Of a stretch of DNA of 40,439 bases, positions 16,020 to 23,462 are shown in pieces. Within the stretch, counting starts at the first letter, position 1. Every line of letters begins with the position of its first letter. The DNA is taken from assembly GCA_944381515.1 (NCBI GenBank), contig CALWLM010000161.1, positions 1 through 40,439 of the forward strand, written 5' to 3'. The notes under the pieces are model-generated. The model searched no databases. It saw only the letters and a list, made by a program, of their open reading frames with translations, and was not told the origin of the DNA. The stretch comes from an uncultured Lachnospiraceae bacterium. GTDB lineage: Bacteria > Bacillota > Clostridia > Lachnospirales > Lachnospiraceae. Position numbers and translations under genes: made by a program.

Positions 16020-17352
16020 ATCCACCTATACCGTCCCCTGTATTTATCAAAAAACCGCCGGACCGGACGCAGCCTCTGCCAAGCCGGTCATGGTCACTGT
16101 TCCCGGCTCCAAGAGTATTACCAACCGGGCGATGCTTTTAGCTGTGCTGGCCGACGGCGTTACAGATCTGTCCGGCGCACTCTTTTGCGACGATTCCCGT
16201 CATTTCCTGCAATGCGTCCAGGATCTGGGATTTACGGCCGAGGCGGATGAGGACACTCGGCGCATCCGCATCAACGGTCTGGGCGGACAGCTTCCCTCCC
16301 GCCAGGCCTCTCTGTACGTGGGAAGCGCCGGCACCGCCGCCCGCTTCATCACCGCTCTTTTGGGCAGCGCAGAGGGCGTTTACCATCTGGACGCTTCCCC
16401 TCAGATGCGCCGCCGCCCCATGGCCCCTCTGCTCCATGCCCTGCGGAGTATGGGCGCGGAAATACACTGCGAAGAAAAGGAAGGGTTTTTCCCCTTCACC
16501 ATCACCGGACATGGTTTTGGCAGCCATCGGCTATCCATCGATATTGACCAGAGCAGTCAGTTTTTAAGTGCTCTGCTGATTGCTGCCGTTCGCTCCGATC
16601 AGGATATCTTGATCGATACCACAGGCAGCCACGGCATGGCTTATATCGCCATGACCATTCGGATGATGGAACAGTTTGGCGTAAAGGTTGAAATTCTCCC
16701 CGGCGCTGACGGCCGTCCTTCTTCGTTTCGGATTCCCGGCAGGCAGACTTATCGCGCCTGTTCCTACCCGATAGAGCCGGATGTGTCCGCCGCCTGCTAT
16801 TTTTACGCCATGGCTGCCCTTTTAGGCGTCAGCGTACTGGTGGAAGGAGTTCATCTCTCCTCCATGCAGGGAGATCTAAAGCTTCTGCGCATTCTGGAGC
16901 AGCTGGGCTGCCATCTCGCCGATACAGCGGAAGGCATCCTCCTTACCGGTCCGGCAGAAGGCCGCTATCCCGGCATTACCGCAGACATGCGTTCCTGTTC
17001 CGATCAGGCCATTACTCTGGCAGCCCTGGCTCCCTTTGCCCAGACACCTACCCGGATCACCGGCATCGGTCATATACGCGGTCAGGAGTGCGACCGGCTG
17101 GCTGCCATGGCCGCCGAGCTCACCCGCATGGGAATCCGCTGCGAAGAAGAAGCAGACTGCATCACCATCTGGCCGGGCCAGCCGCGGCCCGCCGTGGTTC
17201 ATACTTATGAAGACCACCGCATGGCCATGGGCTTTTCTCTGATTGGTCTGCGCGCCCCGGGCATTGTCATTGACAATCCCGGCTGCTGCAAAAAAACCTT
17301 TGAGAACTATTTTCAGGTACTGGAACAAACCATAAACGCTCTCTGTCTATAA
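16012..17352 (+). CDS. aroA: 3-phosphoshikimate 1-carboxyvinyltransferase (EPSP synthase)
   Basis: A 446-residue enzyme joining PEP to shikimate-3-phosphate. Motifs: VPGSKSITNRAMLLAVLADG at the N-terminus (Lys, Ser and Arg for substrate binding), the PEP-site loop GSAGTAARF (Ser in the position that is Asn in many family members), PQMRRRPM, DQSSQFLSALL, PIEPDVSAACYF with the catalytic Asp region, and EDHRMAMGF near the C-terminus. Length is normal for the family. Start overlaps the end of aroE, with GGAGG six bases upstream. Two terminator hairpins follow. The intervening shikimate kinase gene is not in this window, so the pathway is scattered. Confidence 0.95.
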   Translation: MNKSTYTVPCIYQKTAGPDAASAKPVMVTVPGSKSITNRAMLLAVLADGVTDLSGALFCDDSRHFLQCVQDLGFTAEADEDTRRIRINGLGGQLPSRQASLYVGSAGTAARFITALLGSAEGVYHLDASPQMRRRPMAPLLHALRSMGAEIHCEEKEGFFPFTITGHGFGSHRLSIDIDQSSQFLSALLIAAVRSDQDILIDTTGSHGMAYIAMTIRMMEQFGVKVEILPGADGRPSSFRIPGRQTYRACSYPIEPDVSAACYFYAMAALLGVSVLVEGVHLSSMQGDLKLLRILEQLGCHLADTAEGILLTGPAEGRYPGITADMRSCSDQAITLAALAPFAQTPTRITGIGHIRGQECDRLAAMAAELTRMGIRCEEEADCITIWPGQPRPAVVHTYEDHRMAMGFSLIGLRAPGIVIDNPGCCKKTFENYFQVLEQTINALCL

Positions 17353-17392
17353 CCGTCATACTGAGAAATGCGGGCCGCGAGACGCATTCTGC

Positions 17393-17425
17393 AAAAGGAC
17401 AGCCGCAAAACCGACTGTCCTTTTT
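17393..17425 (+). terminator. Bidirectional terminator between aroA and the M56 protease gene
   Basis: AAAAGGACAG (17393-17402) and CTGTCCTTTT (17415-17424) form a 10-bp stem with A and T tracts at both ends, so it can end both aroA (plus) and the converging M56 gene (minus). Confidence 0.88.
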
Positions 17426-17431
17426 CTGTGC

Positions 17432-17452
17432 GCAGGCAGAAAGCCTGCTTTT
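17432..17452 (+). terminator. Second terminator hairpin after aroA
   Basis: GCAGGC-AGAAA-GCCTGC followed by TTTT, just downstream of the first hairpin and in the plus direction. Confidence 0.65.
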
Positions 17453-17479
17453 CTCAATACATTCTCAGGCACATTCCCT

Positions 17480-19219
17480 TTACGGGTCGGCCGTCAATAC
17501 CGCTCCGTCATGCAAGCCGGAGTACCAGACCTCTGCGGAGGATGCCTCTGCGTCAAACACCAGCGTATCGCCGGCTATATCAAATGTATAAACATAATCG
17601 TCATACTGGGTAACGGCGGTAAGTCGTTCCCCCTGAATCTGATAGGTTCCCTGACCAATATAGCTGCTGATGGGTGAAAAATGAAAGGTAAAGGTCCCGT
17701 CCGTTTTCAGCGTCAGCGCAGCGCTTTCCTCTTCCTCGGAACCCTGAAATCTGTACACCCGATCCATAAATTCCTGCGGCTCATAAAGCTCATCGGTAGA
17801 TTTGAAACTCGTCTCCCTCTCCTGTTCATCGTAGGAAAATTCCATGGTGCACAGACGTATGGTTCCGTCCTGCAAATTTTCCACATAATTGCAAACCACG
17901 CCATTGCCCAGATAGACCAGGCTTCCCATAGAGGCTATTTCATATTCTTCTCCCCACTCCTGGGACACCAGAAACACACTTTCATCCCGAATAAAGGCAA
18001 GCTTCCACGGCGTTCCGGCGGCGTCTTCATACTGGATCACTCCATCCAGCCCGTAGGCCCCATCTTCAGCAATCACCCAGTCTGTAACCGTATAATTTTC
18101 CTCTCCATAATATTCCGCAAAAACGGCAAGCAGATATTCGCCGGAGATCTCCTCCGATCCCTGCGCCTGCGTTCCTGTTAAAGACGGATTCGTTTCTTTC
18201 GACTCCTCCGTCACTCTCTCCGGCTCCTGCAAAGTTTCCTGCGCCGCAGCATTCCCATTCGTACTTTCTTCGGCTCCCGTTTCCTCCAAAGGGTCCGTCA
18301 GAAAACAGGCTGCTGCCGTCAGGCAGAGAACGATTGCAGCTGCGCTCAGCCAAAGGGCAGGCTTTTTGTAATTCAGCACAGCCTTCACGCGCGCTTTGAC
18401 TCCCACCTCCCCAAAGGCCAGCGGACCGGCAGAAAAACGGCGCCCCTGCGCGCTGCTGGCCAGCAGGGCTTCGCAATAGTCCGCTCTCTTTTCACGTTCC
18501 AGCTCCCGGATCACCCTTTCATCGCAGGCATATTCCAAATCTCTGCAAAGAAGCATATAGGCCAGCCATACGAGCGGATTGAACCAGTGAGCTGCCAGAA
18601 GCACAAAGCCGGCAGCCTTCCACCAGGGATCACGGCGGGCTATATGAGCACGCTCATGGGCAACGACCGCCTCGCGCTCCTCCTGCGTCAAGTGAAAAGG
18701 CATGTAAATCCGCGGACGAAAAAGCCCCAGCACAAATGGCGATGCAGCTTTTTCACACTGATATATGCAGCCCCCTACAGGTATTGCTGCGGCCACTCGC
18801 CTTCGCAGCGACACATAGCTTACCGCCCCATAAATCGCGAAGGCCGCCATACCTACAATCCAAATTCCGGCCAGCACCGGCAGCAGAACCTGCAAAGGGT
18901 TCGCACTTGCCTCCGGCGCAGGAGTAAACGCTGCCTGCATAACGGGATTGACCACCCGATCAAGTCCTGCAATTCCCGTATCCACTGCCGGCGACGAGTC
19001 CATCATAATCTCCGGATGGATCGTCTCCGCGCTGGGAATCAGACTAAATACGCTTTCCAGGGAAAACGGCAGCGCCAGGCGAATGCCCACCAGTCCCCAC
19101 AGAGCTGCCCTTATTCCCTTGGGCGCCCGCCGCAGAAGCTGGCGAATCACAAGCACCGCCAATATAAGCCAGCTCGCAGCGATACTCATATTGACAATCC
19201 GTAAAAACAGGGCAGTCAT
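17480..19219 (-). CDS. BlaR1/MecR1-like M56 membrane metalloprotease with non-penicillin-binding sensor domain
   Basis: A 579-residue anti-repressor-type protein. Four TM regions are expected: about 5-25, 38-60, 108-135 and 285-310. The zinc protease motif HERAH (H188-E189-H192) lies in the cytoplasmic loop before a hydrophobic segment, followed by ACDERVIRE, the third-ligand region of peptidase M56. In BlaR1 such a protease destroys the BlaI repressor when the outer domain is acylated. Here the outer part (about 312-579) has a Glu/Thr-rich linker and a beta-rich domain ending with GTYQIQGERLTAV-type sequence; no SxxK transpeptidase motif is visible, so beta-lactam sensing is unlikely and the ligand is unknown. 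It overlaps the repressor gene by four bases, with AGGAGG before the ATG. Confidence 0.88.
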   Translation of the reverse strand: MTALFLRIVNMSIAASWLILAVLVIRQLLRRAPKGIRAALWGLVGIRLALPFSLESVFSLIPSAETIHPEIMMDSSPAVDTGIAGLDRVVNPVMQAAFTPAPEASANPLQVLLPVLAGIWIVGMAAFAIYGAVSYVSLRRRVAAAIPVGGCIYQCEKAASPFVLGLFRPRIYMPFHLTQEEREAVVAHERAHIARRDPWWKAAGFVLLAAHWFNPLVWLAYMLLCRDLEYACDERVIRELEREKRADYCEALLASSAQGRRFSAGPLAFGEVGVKARVKAVLNYKKPALWLSAAAIVLCLTAAACFLTDPLEETGAEESTNGNAAAQETLQEPERVTEESKETNPSLTGTQAQGSEEISGEYLLAVFAEYYGEENYTVTDWVIAEDGAYGLDGVIQYEDAAGTPWKLAFIRDESVFLVSQEWGEEYEIASMGSLVYLGNGVVCNYVENLQDGTIRLCTMEFSYDEQERETSFKSTDELYEPQEFMDRVYRFQGSEEEESAALTLKTDGTFTFHFSPISSYIGQGTYQIQGERLTAVTQYDDYVYTFDIAGDTLVFDAEASSAEVWYSGLHDGAVLTADP

Positions 19220-19587
19220 TGCGGGCCTCCTTTCCGGTACCGATCGATCATTTTCTGTATTTCGTCGATCTCGTCCTCGGAGATTTTCCGGTGATTCGCA
19301 AAGGCCGCAATAAAGGCGGGAAGAGAGCCTTCAAACTTTTTTTCCACCAGTTCGTCGATTTCCGATGCCTGCACCTCTTCTTTTGATACCAGAGAAGTCA
19401 CCATACCATTATCATTTTTCAGTACGCCGCGCTCGCCCAAACGCTTGATCACCGTATAGGTGGTAGTCCGCTTCCACCCAAGGGTCTCTCTGCAAAGCTT
19501 CACCAGCTCCGTAGTTGCAGCCGGCTCATGTTCCCACAAAATCAGGCAAAAACGATACTCGCTCTCAAATATTTTAGGTGTGCCCAT
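19216..19587 (-). CDS. BlaI/MecI family transcriptional repressor
   Basis: A 123-residue winged-helix repressor. The N-terminal domain reads FESEYRFCLILWEHEPAATT, then a recognition helix with GWKRTTTYTVIKRLGERG and the wing LKNDNGMVTSLV, all typical of BlaI/MecI/Penicillinase_R proteins. The C-terminal dimerisation helices follow. These proteins are cleaved or inactivated by their M56 partner, encoded directly downstream with a 4-base overlap. Five tandem 13-bp units overlap this gene's promoter, so autorepression is likely. No beta-lactamase gene is linked to the pair; the only neighbouring beta-lactamase-fold gene (13330-14877) is about 4 kb away and has a different upstream element. Confidence 0.9.
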   Translation of the reverse strand: MGTPKIFESEYRFCLILWEHEPAATTELVKLCRETLGWKRTTTYTVIKRLGERGVLKNDNGMVTSLVSKEEVQASEIDELVEKKFEGSLPAFIAAFANHRKISEDEIDEIQKMIDRYRKGGPQ

Positions 19588-19629
19588 ATTCCGCCCCTTC
19601 TTTCATCGTTTTGTCCATTACACTATTTC

Positions 19630-19697
19630 GTCTAATAAATCAGTCTAATACATTAGTCTAACGTATTAGTCTATATGACTAGTCTACTATATTAGAC
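19630..19697 (-). repeat. Five tandem 13-bp operator-like units in front of the BlaI-type gene
   Basis: On the plus strand units start at 19630, 19643, 19656, 19669 and 19682, each opening with GTCTA and mostly ending TTA, with a partial sixth (GAC) at 19695-19697. Within units the arms CTAAT/ATTAG form dyads, and GTCTA-CTATAT-TAGAC (19682-19697) is a perfect outer inverted repeat. The array runs from inside the promoter spacer, across the -10 box, into the leader. Assignment to the BlaI-type repressor is inference. Confidence 0.85.
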
Positions 19698-19709
19698 ACA
19701 CCCTGTCAA
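19681..19709 (-). promoter_or_regulatory. Promoter of the blaI-M56 pair
   Basis: Minus strand -35 TTGACA (19709-19704), 17-base spacer and -10 TAGACT (19686-19681). The -10 box and most of the spacer are built from the 13-bp repeat units, so a bound repressor would exclude RNA polymerase. Confidence 0.7.
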
Positions 19710-19819
19710 CATTAAAGTTTGACCGCAGCGAAAGCCTCTGCGCGCAGACTATGGGCATGCAGATTCTCTTTTTATTTGTCAGAATGAATTTTGCTGCGGA
19801 TTTTCCGAAAATGGATTCA

Positions 19820-21073
19820 TTAAACCTTCTTCGATTTAATCTCTCCCTTGGAAAGCAAAACCACCGTCTCGACCCCTACGGTTTCGCCAAACATGTCGAC
19901 GCCTCTGGCTCGCTCCACCCGGTATCCCATATCGTTAAGCAGGTGAAGATCCCGCACCAGGGTACGGACCTCACAGGAGATATAAACGATCCTCCCCGGG
20001 CTCAGTTTTTTTGCCGCCTGCAGAAATTCCCTGCTGCTGCCGGAACGGGGCGGGTCCATAAAGAGCACGTCTATACTGCCGCCCTGACGGGCCAGCTCCG
20101 TCATAAAACGTCCCGCATCCTGCTCATGGAAGGTGACGTTTTCGATACCGTTATTCAGGGCGTTTCGCTTTGCATCCCGCACCGCATCAGGATTTAGCTC
20201 CACACCGGTCACATGACCGGCTCTGGAAGCTGCAATCAGACTGATGGTTCCGATCCCGCAGTAAGCGTCCAGCACCTTCTCCCGTCCCGTTAGCCCCGCC
20301 ATATCGATGGCCTCCCGGTAGAGCCGCTCAGTCTGGACAGAATTTACCTGATAAAAGGACTGCGGTGAAATGCAGAAGGTTCTGCCGCAGAGCACATCCT
20401 CAATATACCCCCGGCCGTAAAGCACGATATCCCGCTTTCCCAGCACCATAGTAGTATCCCGGTCATTAATATTCTGAACGATGGCAGTGATCTCCGGATG
20501 CAGCTTCCGCAAGGCCGCAACAAAATTTTTGCGCGAAGGAAACACCGGCGAGGCCGTCACCAGTACCACCAGAATTTGCCCCGTAATATGGCCCGTGCGC
20601 ACCAGCACATGGCGCAGAAGCCCCGTCCCTCTGTCCTCATCATAGGGCTTTAAGCGAAAAGATTTCACCAGCCCCCGAATGGAAACAATGATGGCGTCGG
20701 CCCGCTCGTCCTCCAAGAGACATCGGTCCACCGGCACAATCTCGTGAGAACCCGCCCGATACACGCCGGATATCACATTGCCCCGGCGATCGCTTCCAAA
20801 AACGGCATGGACCTTATTGCGGTAATGAAGGGGCTGCTCCATGCCGAGAATCGGCTCCGGCTTGACAAAAGGGGCCAGCTGCCGCTCCAGATATGCCTGT
20901 TTTAGCCTGAGCTGATCCGGATAGGGCACAGATAAGAGCTGGCAGCCCCCGCAGCGGCCAAAATGAGGACAGCGCTTCCGTCCCGCCTCCAGATCGACCG
21001 GATAGTCAAAGGGGGCAGCCTCCTGCCGGTCCGCCGCCGGTATATTTCTTTTTTTCTTTTTGTCCATTTTCAT
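19820..21073 (-). CDS. 23S rRNA (uracil-5-)-methyltransferase, RlmD/RlmCD family
   Basis: A 417-residue SAM-dependent RNA m5U methyltransferase. Iron-sulfur cluster ligands: CPHFGRCGGC (C-x5-C-x2-C) near residue 35 plus the later Cys in PVDRCLLED. The methyltransferase part has FYQVNSVQTERLY, the SAM motif VLDAYCGIGTISL, and MDPPRSGSS. The catalytic Cys is in YISCEVRTLVRDL, where most relatives have SCNP; the general-base Glu is in GVETVVLLS. The family modifies U747 and/or U1939 of 23S rRNA; which one cannot be told. I placed the start at the ATG at 21073, six bases from AGGAG, rather than the GTG just before it. Last gene of a five-gene minus-strand run. Confidence 0.9.
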   Translation of the reverse strand: MKMDKKKKRNIPAADRQEAAPFDYPVDLEAGRKRCPHFGRCGGCQLLSVPYPDQLRLKQAYLERQLAPFVKPEPILGMEQPLHYRNKVHAVFGSDRRGNVISGVYRAGSHEIVPVDRCLLEDERADAIIVSIRGLVKSFRLKPYDEDRGTGLLRHVLVRTGHITGQILVVLVTASPVFPSRKNFVAALRKLHPEITAIVQNINDRDTTMVLGKRDIVLYGRGYIEDVLCGRTFCISPQSFYQVNSVQTERLYREAIDMAGLTGREKVLDAYCGIGTISLIAASRAGHVTGVELNPDAVRDAKRNALNNGIENVTFHEQDAGRFMTELARQGGSIDVLFMDPPRSGSSREFLQAAKKLSPGRIVYISCEVRTLVRDLHLLNDMGYRVERARGVDMFGETVGVETVVLLSKGEIKSKKV

Positions 21074-21101
21074 CACGCTCTCCTTATGTCCCGCAGGCCC
21101 C

Positions 21102-21141
21102 CCGCAGACAGACCGCTCCTTCCGTTTCGTTTTGTCTGCGG
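21102..21141. other. Hairpin between the radical SAM gene and rlmD-type gene
   Basis: CCGCAGACA (21102-21110) and TGTCTGCGG (21133-21141) form a perfect 9-bp stem with a 22-base loop. There is no T-tract on the minus strand, so it is not a standard terminator. Confidence 0.55.
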
Positions 21142-21171
21142 CGCCTTGATTTTTGCATCCTTCCGCTGTTC

Positions 21172-22116
21172 TCAGACTCCTTCGGCGTCAAACGGAGGAA
21201 TAAAGCTCTCCTGAGCGGTTTCTCCCTCCTGGATAAAGCCGTTTTCCACTCCCAGGCCGATGGCATAGTCCACCAGCTCCTCATACTCTTCTTCCGTCAG
21301 TCTTCGGCAAAGCTCAGGCCAGGGAGCTGTCTGGGGCAGCGGCGTATATTGATTCATAATGCTGATATAAATATCGTCGCCGTAGGTCTCATAGAGATAG
21401 CGGATCACCCGCCTGGAATCCTCCAGGCAGCCTGGCAGCTGCAAATGACGGACAATCACGCCCTTTGTCATCATACCTCTCTCGTCAAAGACCGGCGGGC
21501 CTGTCTGTTCTACCATCTGCGCCAATGCCTGCGAGGCCACTTCAAAATAATCCGGAGCATGGGAATACCGGGATGCGAGTTCCGGGGACATATATTTAAG
21601 ATCCGGCAGATAGACGTCCACCAGTCCCTCAAGGGAACAGACAGCCTCCCGCTTCTCATATCCGCCGGTATTGTAGACCACCGGCAGCGTCAGTCCCTGC
21701 GCCTTGGCCAATCCCAGAGCTTTTTTCACCTGGGGCAGGAAGTGTCCCGCTGTCACCAAATTAATATTCTCCGCTCCCTTCGCCTGCAATTCCAGAAATA
21801 TTTCTGCAAGACGTTCCACCGAGATTTGCTTTCCTGCATGACCGGCGGCAATCTCGTGATTCTGGCAGTAGACGCAGCCCAGAGCGCAGCCGGAAAAGAA
21901 CACGGTGCCGGAGCCTCCCCTTCCGGTAATACAGGGTTCTTCCCACATATGAAGAGCCGCCCGGGCCACCACCAACTGATCGGTCATACCGCACCTTCCC
22001 GCCTGTCCCGCCCTCCGGTCCGCTCTGCATTCCCTGGGACAGAGACAGCAGCAGCTCATATCCTCATTATTCCTCTTCTCCCTCTCTGCGGTCTTATGGT
22101 CCGCCCCTTTTGTCAT
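21172..22116 (-). CDS. Radical SAM protein of the pyruvate-formate-lyase activase-like group (COG1313 type)
   Basis: A protein of up to 314 residues with the radical SAM motif C-ALG-C-VY-C (CxxxCxxC) in VFFSGCALGCVYCQNHEI. The N-terminus has a further Cys-rich segment, CCCLCPRECRADR then GRCGM, characteristic of this subgroup. Later features include LPDLKYMSPELASRY and IYISIMNQYTPLP. The subgroup is annotated as PflA-related, but its substrate is unknown, and no formate-lyase-type enzyme is adjacent. Start uncertain: the ATG at 22116 has AGAGGA at long spacing, while an ATG at 22059 (MSCCCLCPRE) gives the usual short leader before the first Cys motif. Collinear with nagA upstream and rlmD-type downstream. 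Confidence 0.85.
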   Translation of the reverse strand: MTKGADHKTAEREKRNNEDMSCCCLCPRECRADRRAGQAGRCGMTDQLVVARAALHMWEEPCITGRGGSGTVFFSGCALGCVYCQNHEIAAGHAGKQISVERLAEIFLELQAKGAENINLVTAGHFLPQVKKALGLAKAQGLTLPVVYNTGGYEKREAVCSLEGLVDVYLPDLKYMSPELASRYSHAPDYFEVASQALAQMVEQTGPPVFDERGMMTKGVIVRHLQLPGCLEDSRRVIRYLYETYGDDIYISIMNQYTPLPQTAPWPELCRRLTEEEYEELVDYAIGLGVENGFIQEGETAQESFIPPFDAEGV

Positions 22117-22176
22117 TTATTTCTACCATCCTCTTCTCATTTCACAGACAGCCTGCACAGATATCCTGCGTCAAGA

Positions 22177-22214
22177 CAGGCCGGGAAGCTTGTCTTGCAC
22201 TGCTTCCCGGCCTG
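22177..22214. other. 13-bp GC-rich hairpin after nagA
   Basis: CAGGCCGGGAAGC (22177-22189) pairs perfectly with GCTTCCCGGCCTG (22202-22214), 12-base loop, about 35 bases beyond the nagA stop on the minus strand. The following bases (TCTTGACG) are a poor T-tract, so terminator function is uncertain. Confidence 0.65.
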
Positions 22215-22250
22215 CTCTCTGCCCCTTTGGGCCCTTATCCAGCCGTCTGT

Positions 22251-23393
22251 TCAGTCCCGGTACTCCTCTCCGTTCAAGATCACCGTCATCACGTTGATAT
22301 TCTGGTCAAGCAGCACCAGATTAGCCGTCTTGCCCGGAGCTATGCTGCCATAGCGGTCGTAGATACCGATCTCCTTTGCAGGATTGACTGCCGCCATACG
22401 GACCGCCGTCTCCAGCGGAATCCCCATATCCTCAACAACAATCTTCACGCTCTTCATCAGGTTCGTGGCAGAGCCTGCAATGGTGCCGTCCTCCAGAGTT
22501 GCCAGGCTGCCCGTCACACGGACGGCCTGCCCTCCCAGAGAATACATGCCGTCCTCCATTCCCGTGGCCATCATGCTGTCGCTGATCATAATAACCCGGT
22601 CCGCGCCAAACATGCGAAGGGTAGCCCGCACCACAGCCGGATGAATATGAATGCCATCGCAGATCAGCTCCACTTTGCATCCCGGCGTATCGGAAGCCGC
22701 CCCAATAAGCCCCGGCTTTCTGTGGGTATAAGGCTGCATCGCGTTGAACAGATGCGTCACGTGGCTGGCTCCGCAGGTAAAGGCCCGCATGGCGATATCG
22801 TAGTCCGCCTCCGTATGGGCTAAAGAGCAGATCACATCGGAGCGGACCGCGCTGATAAATTCCATAGCTCCTTCTGTTTCCGGAGCCAAATCCACCAGCT
22901 TGATAAGACCGCCGGCTGCCTCCTGCAGGCGGTAAAACATAGCGGCATCCGGTTTTTGTATATAAGCAGGATTCTGGGCGCCCTTTTTATTCATGGAAAT
23001 AAAAGGACCCTCCATATTAATTCCCACCAGCGCCGCTCCCTGTTTATTTTCATGAGCTTTGGCGCTGCTAAAAATCTGGGCCAGCTTTTCCTCGGGATAA
23101 GTCATCGTAGCCGGGCAGATGGTCGTCACGCCGTTTTTCGCCTCATAGCGGGCGATCGCATCGATCGCCTCCTGGGTACCGTCGCAGAAATCATAGCCTA
23201 CGCAGCCATGAAAATGGATATCCGTAAGGCCCGGAATCAAATACATTCCCGTGCCGTCCACCGTTACTTCGTCCGCGTCTCCGGCCAGTCCTCCCACCGG
23301 CGTCACCGCCTGAATCGTATCTCCCTTAATCAGCACATCCTGCTGCGCAAAGTTTCCTTCTTCCGTATAAACCAACGCATTACATATCTTCAT
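22251..23393 (-). CDS. nagA: N-acetylglucosamine-6-phosphate deacetylase
   Basis: A 380-residue amidohydrolase that removes acetate from GlcNAc-6-phosphate, feeding amino-sugar and cell-wall recycling. Motifs: metal-binding IPGLTDIHFHG (His60, His62), the metal-ligand glutamate in GINMEGPF, SLAHTEADYD and SHVTHLFNAM with the conserved histidines, ELICDGIHIHP, and the catalytic Asp in VIMISDSMMATG. Length is normal. The C-terminal composite barrel ends GKTANLVLLDQNINVM. GGGGG precedes the ATG by about ten bases. No glucosamine-6-phosphate deaminase (nagB) or GntR regulator is adjacent, which is less usual; the neighbours are an M18 aminopeptidase and a radical SAM gene. Confidence 0.95.
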   Translation of the reverse strand: MKICNALVYTEEGNFAQQDVLIKGDTIQAVTPVGGLAGDADEVTVDGTGMYLIPGLTDIHFHGCVGYDFCDGTQEAIDAIARYEAKNGVTTICPATMTYPEEKLAQIFSSAKAHENKQGAALVGINMEGPFISMNKKGAQNPAYIQKPDAAMFYRLQEAAGGLIKLVDLAPETEGAMEFISAVRSDVICSLAHTEADYDIAMRAFTCGASHVTHLFNAMQPYTHRKPGLIGAASDTPGCKVELICDGIHIHPAVVRATLRMFGADRVIMISDSMMATGMEDGMYSLGGQAVRVTGSLATLEDGTIAGSATNLMKSVKIVVEDMGIPLETAVRMAAVNPAKEIGIYDRYGSIAPGKTANLVLLDQNINVMTVILNGEEYRD

Positions 23394-23425
23394 TTATTCT
23401 TTCCCCCTGCCGGAATGCCGGACAG

Positions 23426-23447
23426 CGGCCGGATTAAGAGCCGGCCG
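23426..23447. other. GC-rich hairpin between the M18 aminopeptidase gene and nagA
   Basis: CGGCCGG (23426-23432) and CCGGCCG (23441-23447) form a 7-bp stem with an 8-base loop in the 69-base gap. No T-tract; a role in transcript processing or attenuation is possible but unproven. Confidence 0.5.
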
Positions 23448-23462
23448 TCATCCTTCCTATTA

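Noticed and set aside
17480-19219. M56 protein considered as a true beta-lactam receptor (BlaR1)
   Set aside because: The protease part fits, but no SxxK-type transpeptidase motif is visible in the outer domain.
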